Assembly: GCA_000727475.1 (NCBI GenBank) | Contig: KL647300.1 | Span: forward strand, 2,190,255 to 2,254,254 | Length of the DNA: 64,000 nt | Reading direction: 5' to 3' | Origin: Sarcocystis neurona | Lineage: Eukaryota; Apicomplexa; Conoidasida; Eucoccidiorida; Sarcocystidae | Shown: piece after piece, positions 37,401 through 49,800 of the stretch | Layout of the letters: every line of letters begins with the position of its first letter | How positions within the stretch are numbered: position 1 is the stretch's first letter | Program-made: the position numbers and the translations under genes | Notes under the pieces: model-generated | Told to the model about the DNA's origin: nothing | The model's input: only the letters and a program-made list of their open reading frames with translations | Databases searched by the model: none

Positions 37401-40400
37401 GGTCCACTTTCAAATCTTTCGGAGCCTTCTTGCGAGAAAGAAACTTCTCGACCCGAGATCTGCCCGGCATGCGCTCCTACAAACCGGTCAAACTCGAAGC
37501 TGGGAAGATGAACAAAGTGAGAGATGTTATGCGAGCTTAAAAAAGAAAGGGGCATTCCCCATGCAAACTTCTTTCATTCAATGTAGCTTCGGATTAACTT
37601 CGTTGTATTCTCTCTGTGTGTGTATGTGTTTGTGTGCCAACGTATGTGTCTCTCTCTACACGTATATCTAGGCAGCTGTGTTTGAACAGATGTGAAAACA
37701 ACTGCATCTGTGTATACCTACCCATATCTGTGTCTTGTAGGACAGATGTGTTTGGACCTTTCTGCATGAATAGATGTAAAAAAGCTATATATGTATACCT
37801 GTCTTTCTCGCCCTTCCTCCCTCTCTCTATCTATATATATGTATATTGGTGTGTGAGCGGATGTGGAAACTCTGTACTTGTCTATAGGTGTGTATATATA
37901 TATGTACGTACCTGCGTATACTTGATGCATAGAAGAAACTGTCTCATTTTCTCTTTATCCCTTTTCTGTTCAAATACATGTATATATGTAGTGTCTCGAC
38001 TTCTCTCTATACGTACGTTCCTTATATATATATATGCACTTGTGTAGTCATAAACTTAGAGGCGTAGAAGGCAGACGAGGGCCACTTTACTCCTAAACGT
38101 TTGCACTTGTTTTAATTCACATTTGTGGTGAACGTGTGCTTGTTAGTATGTCTACATCCATCCATACCTATACACATATATTTATATATGCATATACGTG
38201 TATATATATATGTATATGTATACGTATTCACAGACAGACATATACATATATATGTATGTATGCATTTAAACCTGTAAGCTACCTGCGGAGAAGCGTTTGC
38301 TGGGGAAAGGAATGCATGCATATATATGTTTGTATTTACACGTTTCTTGTGCTTGCATACGTGTAGCTGTCTATGTGTATATATCAACATGTACGCGCAG
38401 CGAGATGCGAGAGAAAATTTGTTCCACCGGGTAAGAATAGCAAAATGGAGACGCAGGTGAATCGGGGGTCTTCAACTGCAGACGAACTGCAGGACTGGGG
38501 GAAGAAAGCGATGCCGACTTGCAGCAGCGCCCCAGTATATCTGTACTTCAACGCGTCTCTTTGTATGCACGCAAGCATGTAGACATATATATATACATCT
38601 ATATTTATACAAGTGTAAGAGACTCGGACCTTCCGGTCTATACATATGTATATATATGCCCATATCGACTTCACTGCTTATCTGCCACTACAGCTGCTCT
38701 GTTTGTACGAAGATTCCTGCAGCTGCTTCTTCTGCGTTGCTACTCCTCCTGCTCGTGCTCCTCCGCCTCTGCTGCTGCTGCTTCTCCTCCTCCTCTGCTG
38801 CTACTCCTCCTCCTCTGCTGCTGCTGTTCCTCCTCCTCTGCTGCTGCTCCTCCTCCTCTTCCTCCTCGTCCGCCTCTGCTGCTGCTGCTCCTCTTCCTCC
38901 TCTGCTGCTGCTGTTCCTCTTCCCCCTCTGCTGCTGCTGCTCCTCTTCCCCCTCCTCTGCTATTGCTGCTCCTCCTTCTCTTCCTCGTCGTTATCCTCTG
39001 CTGCTGGGGCTTCTTCTCCGTCTCCTGTGCCGCTCGAAGTGCTGCGGGGGCTGCTGCTGCTGCTGCTCTTAACGGGTTACATGTACCTCGTTGGTATCCT
39101 TCTGCTGCTGGGACTGTGCGGCATGCAGCTACCGCCGCCGATAACGCTTGGGCAGCTCCACTACAGACACGTCGATCACTTGGAAATGATGAACGTGGAG
39201 GAAGTCCAGAATTTTGTTCATTTCTGGCAGTATGACCTACAAATGCTGCAGCAGCGATTCGGCTTTATGTTTGGCTACTACACAGAAGACTCTCACTACC
39301 CGGACGGCATCCGGGCTGTCTGCGAGGCGATATATGAACCGCCGCAGGTGAGAGTGGAAGAGATAAGAGCGGAGAAACAACAGCAACCAGAGTAGCAGCA
39401 GGAGCAGCAGCAACAGGTGCAGCAGTAACAAGTGCAGCAGCAGGAGGAGCAGCAGCAACAGGTGCCGCAGCAGGAACGGCAGCAGGAGCAGCGGGAGCAG
39501 CAGCAGGAGCAGCAGCAGCAGTAGCAGGAGCGGCGTTCCCAGGAAGAGGAGCAGCAGAAGCAGCGGGAGGAGGGGGAGTTGCAGAAGCAGCGAAAGAAGC
39601 AACAGGAGAAGCACAAGAAGGCGTGCAGCAACAGCCCAGCAGCAAAAGGAAGAGATGCCGTAGAGGGGCAGGTGCAAAATAGCAGCAGCAGAAGAAGAAT
39701 CAGCGGCACCGCAGGAGAAGAAGCAGCAGCAACAGAGGCAGCCGCGCGGCAGCAGCAGAAAAGCAGCAGCAGAAGAGCAGCAGCAGCAGCAGAGAACAAG
39801 CAACAGCAGAAACAGAGGAGAAGCAGCAGCAGAAGAGAGAAGCAGCTGTGGTAGGAGCAGCAGAAGAGAAGCTGCCGCCGCAGAAGAACACTGCGAGGAG
39901 CAGCAGGGAAGAAGAAATAACAGGAGGTGGTAGTGGTGGGGAGGGAGACGTAGCCGGAGAAAGAGAAGAGAAGAAACATGTGAGTGAGAGAAGTAAAGCG
40001 TCGCAGTTCCTGCCTCTTGTAGAGTTTCGCGAGGAATGTTGAATACTGCTGCTTAGACTGCGAGAGAAGTGACGAACGTTCCCCTGCACCATCCACTTGT
40101 GTACGAGATGCATATACTTCTTGTTCTCTCTACTTGCCTTCTTCGCGCATTTGCTGTCGCGGTTCATAGGAACTCCCTCCCTGTCTTTTTGACCCCAACG
40201 TGGTCCTTGCTCTCCGTTGCTGTCGTTGCGGCCGTTGTTGCTGTTGCTGCCGTTGTTGCTGTGGCTGCGGTTGCTGCTACGGCTGTTGCTGCTGGTGCTG
40301 CTCTTCCAAGTATCTTTCCATACAATTATGTTAGTGACGGATATATAGAGAAAGAGAGAGATGTCTCGAGAGAAGGAATTTGAGAGAGACACGCATACCT

Positions 40401-43152
40401 GAAGAGAGAACTATCTATCTATCCGTCTATCTATATGTATGTATATGTATATATGTATAGGTAGATGTATGTAGAAGGACCTGTCGACATGTATATACAT
40501 ATATATATGTGAATTTGTGTACGGCGTTAGATAGACACAGAGGCACGACTTTGTATGTCTGTCTATCTACAGGTCAGTAGATAATGACATTCTCTCTGCA
40601 CTTGTTTTCTTCCCGTATATGTCTCCCTGTGAAACGACTTCGGGAGAAGTCCTGCTCTCTGTGCACCTCCGCATGTTTGCCGTCCTCTCCCTTCTCTTAC
40701 TTCATTTCTTCCCTGCTTTCTGTGTACCTCGCGCCCCGTCTCTCTCTCTCTCTGTTCGTTTCGTCGGAGCCTTTCTGTAGACCTCTACAACTATCCGCGC
40801 GCGTGGTGGCTCTGTCCGCTTTGCCGGGTGGGACTGCCTTTCCTCCGCCAGCCGCCAGCCAGTTGTTCGTGCGCTGCTGCTGCTTCCCGTCTCTTCCTCT
40901 GCGGCCCTCTGTGACGCTGCTGCTTCTGTGTGTCCGTCCTTCGAGCCTTTCTGTGCGGTTCTCGTGTGTGTGTCTCCGGCCCCCCACAAATGTGTGTCTC
41001 TGTGTGTTTGGATATATCTGTCGCGGGCCAACTTCGCTTTCCGATGTCTCGGTGTCTGAGGCAGGTTGAAATTCGGTAGATCGCTGGTGTCTCTGTCTCG
41101 CCCTTTATTTTTTCTACGCCACTCTCGTCAGTGTGTCTCTGCGTCCGCATGCAGGGGCAGAGTTACACTAAAAAGCTGGACCTCTGTGCGGCCGCAGCAC
41201 CGGCTCCGTCTCGCTGTTCCGCTGCGGAACGTATGTGTGTGTCTCGCCTGTGAAGAAGCCCCGTTTTTTCCACGCCTCACCACGAAGCTGAAGTGTGTCC
41301 CAGCGAAAACGCGCGTCTGTGTTCTTCTCTTTCCGCGCGCCCTATATACGGAGACACGTCGTCGTCCTGTGCCTGGACAGGGCAGCATAGGCATTTTCGT
41401 TGACGGGAGACTTTCGCTGTGACGCTGTCTGTCTTTGTCTCTCTTCGCGTAGAGATATATGTTGTCCGCGTCGTTCTTCCGAGCCGGATGACCTGCTGGT
41501 CACTACTACTTCTTCACACATACAGTCGTGCATTTCCACACAGAGAGGGAGAAGGACAGGAAAAGAGAGACGAAGAGGAGACTTCGTTTGCTCGTACAAG
41601 GACACACACACAGAGAGAAAGAGGAGGTTTGATGCTCACACGTATGCATCCATAAAGAGGGAAGGACGGAGAAGAAGCAGGAGAAAAGTTATTTTCTAAT
41701 ATACGCGTGTTTCTGCAGGAGAGGAGGACACACAGGAAGAGAAAGAGCAGATTTGACTTTCACGTGCACCTGTATTCATTTATAAAGAGAAGGACACAGA
41801 AGGAGAGAATAATTTTTTTATACACGTGTATACACTACACAGAGTGGGGCAGAGATACAGCGATTAGAGGGAGAGCACATTTTTGATTTCCACATATGTG
41901 TATGTATAGGGAGAGTATAGACAGACAGGAGGACAGAGAAGAGCAGATGTGTTATATATTTTTATATGTATATATCGTGAAAGTAAACTTAGTTTCCAAA
42001 AATATATGTTTGTATTTGGGTAAAGAGATAGAGAAGAACAGAGAGAGTCTACTTGATATACACACAAATATACATATATATATATATATATAAACAAAGA
42101 GAGGAGGACACACACAGAGAGACAGTCAATTTGGTTTCAACATGTGCGTAAAGGAAGCACAGAGAAAGAGACAGAGAGCCACTTCGATTATCAGACATAT
42201 ATATGTGTGCGCATGCGCAGTAACAGATGTACACACAACATATTTCCCCACCTTCTCTCTCTCTTTGTCTCTTTGAAATACACAAATGTGTATTTGTTAC
42301 GCGCAAATATATCTATTAGTTTCTTTCCGAAGAGCTAGAACAGAGCGAGACGTGTGTCTCTTTATTATCTTGAAGACCACACCAGTATATACACACCTGT
42401 GGATACACGAACACATGAAGAGTAGTACCCAGCACTGCGTATGAGTACGCAAGCATACATGTGTGTGTGTGCATATGTAAGTTTATATGTAGATACGTCC
42501 GTTCTCCCTTGGTATGGGAATATACGAAGATAAATCTGCCTACAGACTCGTAACACTTGCTTGACACTCGTATTGGTGTCCGGAAGTGTATATAAACGTA
42601 GGGAGGAGTTTGCTCATTATTTCTATACACACACACAAAACACACACATACGTATGGATGTATAAGTAAGTGTATATGTAGATACTTCCTTCTTCTCTTA
42701 GTAAAGGAATATACAAGTATGCGCCTACATATTGGTAACGTTTCTCTGGTGGTGGGTGGAAGTGTATATAAATGTAGTGGACACGATGCAGGGGGGTGGA
42801 CACGTTGCAGGGTGGTGGACACGTTGCAGGGTGGTGGACACGTTGCAGGGTGGTGGACACGTTGCAGGGTGGTGGACACGTTGCACGGGGGTAGACACGT
42901 TGCCTTTTCTTCTTCTCCTTCTCTCTGTGTGTATATATGTCGGGATAAATATCGATATTCGCTTTTCTGCCTCATTAGTGGGATATACGAATAGGCGCAT
43001 TGATTTGTATACGAGCGCAGCCCTCACGTTGGTACGCAGAAGTGTATATAAAGGTAATGGGAACTTCGCTTCTTCTCCCATTGTAGGTAGCTCTCTATGT
43101 GTCTCCGTCTCCCTGTGTCTCTGTATGTATATAGATTCTATATAAAGATGCA

Positions 43153-43198
<46 letters not shown>

Positions 43199-43778
43199 AT
43201 ATTTCTATGTGTGTTGTCGTGTGTGTGTGTGTGTGTGTGTGTCGTTCNNNNNNNNNNNNNNNNNNNNNNNNNNNNNNNNNNNNNNNNNNNNNNNNNNNNN
43301 NNNNNNNNNNNNNNNNNNNNNNNNNNNNNNNNNNNNNNNNNNNNNNNNNNNNNNNNNNNNNNNNNNNNNNNNNNNNNNNNNNNNNNNNNNNNNNNNNNNN
43401 NNNNNNNNNNNNNNNNNNNNNNNNNNNNNNNNNNNNNNNNNNNNNNNNNNNNNNNNNNNNNNNNNNNNNNNNNNNNNNNNNNNNNNNNNNNNNNNNNNNN
43501 NNNNNNNNNNNNNNNNNNNNNNNNNNNNNNNNNNNNNNNNNNNNNNNNNNNNNNNNNNNNNNNNNNNNNNNNNNNNNNNNNNNNNNNNNNNNNNNNNNNN
43601 NNNNNNNNNNNNNNNNNNNNNNNNNNNNNNNNNNNNNNNNNNNNNNNNNNNNNNNNNNNNNNNNNNNNNNNNNNNNNNNNNNNNNNNNNNNNNNNNNNNN
43701 NNNNNNNNNNNNNNNNNNNNNNNNNNNNNNNNNNNNNNNNNNNNNNNNNNNNNNNNNNNNNNNNNTATATAAGATGCA

Positions 43779-43823
<45 letters not shown>

Positions 43824-46800
43824 ATATTTTCTATGTGTGTTGCGTGTGTGTGTGTGTGTGTGTGTGCGTCTCCTTTTTTTTTGTTATCGTTGGCAGGACA
43901 ACACGTTGACGGAAATTCGTATCGACGAGGAGGGGGAGAAAAAAGAGCTGGCGATAGCAGAGCAGCTTGCAGAGCGTCTTGGGCTCGAACTCATCGGCTG
44001 CATCTTCACGCATGCCCCTCGCGAAGAGCTGCTTACGGCCTCCGAAGTGCTGCGTCTCGCGAAGTCAGTCGCACGTCCAAAAAAAGAGAAACTTCTTTTT
44101 CAGCCCGTCGGGCAGGAACTTCCACGTGCTGTCCGCCTCTTCTGCTGCTGGCTGAACCCACGCGCATGTGCATGCACATATATATCTGTGTTCGGTCGAG
44201 ATGCTTTTCAGAAGTCCTGCGCGCCTCGCTGAGGAGGAATGCAGCAGCCCCTCAGCTGTCGCCTTTATTCAATAGACTAATTCAGAGTCGATCAGCGTAG
44301 GTCCACGTTTGCTTGCTGACGTCCGCAAGTGCAGCTGCCGATAAACAGGCGTTCGTCTATACGTGTCTATATCTTCGTATGTGTATCTCTCGTTTGAACG
44401 TGGAGTCATATATCTGCACAACTTGTCTACTGACACGTATATACAGAGTTATATATCTGGAGAACATAGGTACGCACAAACCATTGTTTACTTCTGTATG
44501 TTCTTATTTGTATGCGTTTGCTTGTTTAGTGATACATATATATATTATACGTATGGATATATATACATATGCGCTTACGAAATAGGTATGTGTGTAAAGA
44601 AGGATATTCACGCACACTATTGTTTAGCTATGTACATATGTACTTGTTTGTATGCGTGTGGTTGTTCACTGATATATATATATATGTATTACACGTGTTT
44701 ATATATATATATGCTTACTTACTGATATATATATATGCACTTAGTATACGTGTATGTATATATTTTGTATATCTAAAATATGTCTCTCTCTCTACATATA
44801 ATACATGTATATGTATGTAGACATGCAGAATATTAGACGAGAGCGTATAGCGTTTCTTCAGGTATGCATGTGCGTACGAAGAATAACACGTGTATATGCA
44901 GGTAACTTCCTATCAAGGGCAGATATAAAATCTTTCAGACACCGCTCTCTCTGTCTGCCAGATATGTTCGCCTCTGTCTACGAAAGCGTTGCATATATAT
45001 ATATATATAAATATATCTCTATCGGCATATAAGTAAGTCTAGAGAAGTACGGATGTGTGTGTGTGTGTGTGCATGTGATTTTCTGGCTCTACAGAAAGTT
45101 GCTGTGTGTATCGGTCGACTAGCGGGCGCTGCAGAAGAAAAGTGCCGTGGCGAGACTGCGTATTCCATTCTGCGGGACATACTGCTGAGTGTTCCTGCAC
45201 GCACACCCATGTCCATCTGTACGCATATATGTACACGTCTGTCTACCCGCATCTACCTATCCATGCATAAGTCTATATATATACATGTAAGCTTGCTGCT
45301 GATGCTAATACTGCGCTGCGTACAAGTGCTGCAGCAGATACCAGTTGCAGGCGATAGTTCGCCACTTTTCGGCCGCTGTTGCTGTTGCTGTGTGTGTATG
45401 TCTTGCTTTTCGCTACTAAGGTGTGCCTACTGCCCTGCTGGACAATGCTGCTGCTGCTGTTGTTGCTGTTTGTCTCCTCCGCTTGCGACTACGACTCTTC
45501 CTGCTGCTGTTGCTGAAGTGCTGCTACAAATCCTTTTCGTCAGCTTCTATGCTGCTGCGCGTGGTCTGTCACAGTCGCCCTGCGGCTGCAACTGCTGATG
45601 GGCCACCGGTGCTGCTGGTACACTGCTTCTGTTGCTGGTGCTGTTTCTGCTGCTGGTACTGTTTCTGGGACTGCTGCTGCCGCTGCGACCGTTGCTGCTG
45701 TTGCGGTTGCACCAACTACGCTCCTGTGCTGCGTTACGCTGTGAAGAGTCGACCTGCTCCCACTGCTTCCTCTTTTGCAGCGCCTCGTGCTTGTCTGCTG
45801 CTGCTGCCGCTGCTGCTGACGCTGGTGCTGACGCTGGTGCTCCTGGTGTTTCTTCTTGCCGCTGCGGTGGGGGGACTGCAGGTATCAACTTGCACGGGTG
45901 CGGAACACGCATTACACCGGCTACCCGTTGAGCAACTTCGCCTGTTGCACTATTTCGTTGGACCAGCAGAAACGCGATGGAGGGGGAGAAGCTGTTGCGA
46001 ATGCCTTCATGGTTTCCGACTTGGTAACTCTACAGAACTTTTTATTTAACAAATATCTGCTTCAGTACACATACATATATGCATACATATGTAACACGTA
46101 CTATTTACGCGTATGCATACATATATATATGTATATATATGTGTGTATATGTGTGTATACATGTATATCCACATATATATGTAGAGAGAGAGAGAGATAC
46201 ACATATGTGTGTATGTATGCATGTGTGATTTTTCATATATGTATAGGTGTAAATGTGTACATATGTAGGGACTCATATATGCGTCGAAAATACCTATGTG
46301 CATATCTATGTATATACATATATATATGTTTATATCTGTAGTTGAGCGTGATTTTGCCAGAGAGAGACGCGCATGCGTACGTATATGCATGCAGGTATGC
46401 GTGTAGATGGATATGTGTGTGTGTTTTGGGGGGGGGGGGGCCTGCAAGTGCGTAGGCGCGTGGGCTCGAGTGTGGCAGTGTCACATACTTGGATTTCCTG
46501 GAGAAATTTTAGGAGATCTCCTGAAGTATGGACAGACCGCTCTCCTGCTCGGTGCATACTTACAGAAGAAGAAGAGAAGAAAACGAGAAGAGGAACAGAA
46601 AAGAAGCGAAGAGGAAAACAAAAAGACAGAGACGGCTGCATGAATTTCTGCTGCTACGCAGGTGTGTGAACGATCGACAACACGTGTGGCTCCCTCACAC
46701 ACACAAACACACCTGCCTGCGTTCACAGATAGACATATATGTCTATTTCTATGCATAGACGCAGGGGAAATATATATATATTCTCTCGCAGTATACGTGT

Positions 46801-49800
46801 ATATACAACAGCTACCTACATGCACGTATACATACATGTATATACGGCTAGATATAGCGACGCATGTATTAGACGTAGTCCCACGTGTGTACATATATAT
46901 GCGCGTACTGCAGACACGCATATATATATATATAGATAGATAGATAGAGAAATACATATATAGATAGATAGGCACGTATGACACGTGTTTGCATGTAGTT
47001 GTAGACGTAAATTTTCATTTCTATCTATATATCGGTACGCTGACGTGCTGATGTATAACCTCGTTTCCTGTACGCGGCTATACACAATATGCGTACCTAC
47101 ATAATATATGTGTCATATCAGTATACGCCTGCTTGCATAGAAATTCATAAATGTATATATATATATATATACATTTGTGCTATATACGTGTACTTGTGCA
47201 TGCATGCGTTATATGAGTATACGTCTACTTGCCTGTGGCTCTACAGATTTTCATCTCTTCGTGTGCGGGTTCACGGAAACGAAGACGTAAACGAACGCAT
47301 CTGCGAGTATATACAAAAAAACGCTTCTCTCCTCTCTCTCCACATACATATATATGTATATGTGTATATATATGTGTCTGTAGAAATGCTGATGTATCTC
47401 TCTGTATATGTCTCTCTCTCTATATATATCTCTCTCTGTATATATCCGTCTCTGTGTATATCCCTCTCTGTCTATACCGGCCTCTCTGTTCTCTTTCCGT
47501 ATATATATATATGTCTATATAAGTATAAGTATGTATATGCGTGTAGATATATATGGCCCTGTCTCTCTCTCTCCCTATATATATATATATATATATATGC
47601 GTATAGATGTATATGTCTCTCTCTCTGTATGTATATATATATACGGGCGTATGGATATATGTGTCTCTCTTCTATCTCTCTCTCTATATATATATATGTG
47701 TATGCATATATATATATGTATATGTCTCTTCTCTCTCTCTCTCTCTCCGTATATATATATATATATACGTATGTATATGCGTATAGATATCTATGTCTCT
47801 CTCTCTCTCTCTATATATATATATACATATGTATGTACATGCGTATGGATATATGTGTCTCTCTCCATGTGTATATATATATATATATATGTGTATGCAT
47901 ATATATATATGTATATGTCTCTTTCTCTCTCTCTCCGTATATATATATATGTACATGCGTATGGATATATGTGTCTCTCTCTCTATATGTATATGCATAT
48001 ATATATGTATATGTCTCTTTCTTTCTTTGTGTCTTTTGCTATATGTGTATGCATATAGACATATGTGTCTCTCTGTTTTGCTCTGTCTTTCTCTTTGTCT
48101 GTCTCTTTATATCAATGTAGATACATGTGTATGAATGAAATATTATTGTGGACTGTTAGATAATGGCGCTGGTGCGGGACAAAGTGATCGCCGAGGAGCA
48201 GCCGGATGACTCTCACTTGGTGATGCGCAAGCCTGAGCCGGTGAGAAGAAGTAGAAACGAAACACAGAGAAAGGGAGAAGGAGATGAAAAGGTTGAACAA
48301 CGAGAGAAGGGGTCGACGACGGGGGAAAAGAAGAAAATACTCCAACAGATGAAGAAGTTGACGGAGAAGGGGAGTAACCAAAAAGAACATCTCCATCAGC
48401 AGTACAACGGCAGCTTCACACAGTAAACCTCTCTCTACTCTACATATATATATATATATATGTATACATACCTGTGTACACATATAGATCACCAAGGCGT
48501 TATATATCTACATATATATGTATATGTATGTTTCTGTAGCAGTATGCTACACCATTTTGTAATTGAAAAGATATAACCTTGTCCATATATGGGCATATAC
48601 ACTCATTCATATACATATACATATATCTACCGGCCCCCTACTACAGCATATATGTACATATATGTGTATGTCTGGAGCAGTATTCTACGCAATGTGGACA
48701 TTCGCAGTATATTCCCTTGCACGTGTACGCGTATATACATTCACTCACATATATATAGATAGATATATAAACATATATATATCCATGTATATATCTGTCT
48801 CTCTCTCTATATATACCGCCACTGCGTTATATACTATATATATGTCTCTGTAGCACTGTTGTTCACCATGTGGAAATTTGAAGTTCTTCCCCTCGTACGC
48901 GTATGCATACATGTACTCATCCACTTCTATATGTAGACAAACAAAAATACATATACATATATATATGTATAAATGTACGTCCACTCATTTCTGTGTACCC
49001 ACACGTGTATGTATACACAGAGAGAGAGAAGAAGGGAGAAGCAGCTGTGAACACTGGTGTATATCTACATGTTATGGAGGAAACGTGTGGAAGTTTGCAT
49101 GCATGTGATGACGGCAGGGAGAAATGCTGCCGCAGGTCTTGGAGTCGGGTCGAGAAACGACGCAGTTTGACGTGAGTTGGACGATTGTTCGTGTCAATGA
49201 ATCTGCGCCGAAGAAGGTACGTACTTTTCATCTTCTCCTGCCTCTCAGTGTCTCTTCTTTTGGTCAGCCGTCCTCTTCTGCCTTCCCCGGTGAGCCGTCG
49301 GATGCACACATGTCTTCATTCATATATGTGTGTGTGTTTCATATCTTTTTTTGCCCTGCATCTCGTGCGTATCACACAGAAACATATATATATATATGTA
49401 TATATATATGTATATATATATGTATATATATGTATATATGTACGTATGTGTATATGCTTCAGTTGAGAAGGTGCGCACAGGCAGATATTTGGAGAGAGAG
49501 GGAGATGTCCAGGGAAGTCGTGAGGTGTGCTGCTTACGGTGGAACAGCGGACGAAGTATGGGGTGCCTGCCGTGAAGAGTATATCGACAAATATAAGAGT
49601 ATATACATATATTTCTGTATATGTACATGTATACATTTGTACATATATATATGTGTATGTATATCACATAGAAGTACGTATATATATGTGAGGTGCCTGC
49701 CATAAAGAGTATATCTACAAGTACAAGAATATACCTTTCTACATATGTACGTGTATATATTTCTGTATATATATATATGTATGTATATATCACATAGAAA

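Noticed and set aside
39237..40096. Long Leu/Cys-rich minus-strand frames.
   Set aside because: They are reverse readings of the CAG array after NPL4 exon 4 and run antisense to a conserved exon.
43097..43909. Reading frames that cross the run of N.
   Set aside because: They exist only because N codons are not stops; both ends are TA/TG microsatellite.
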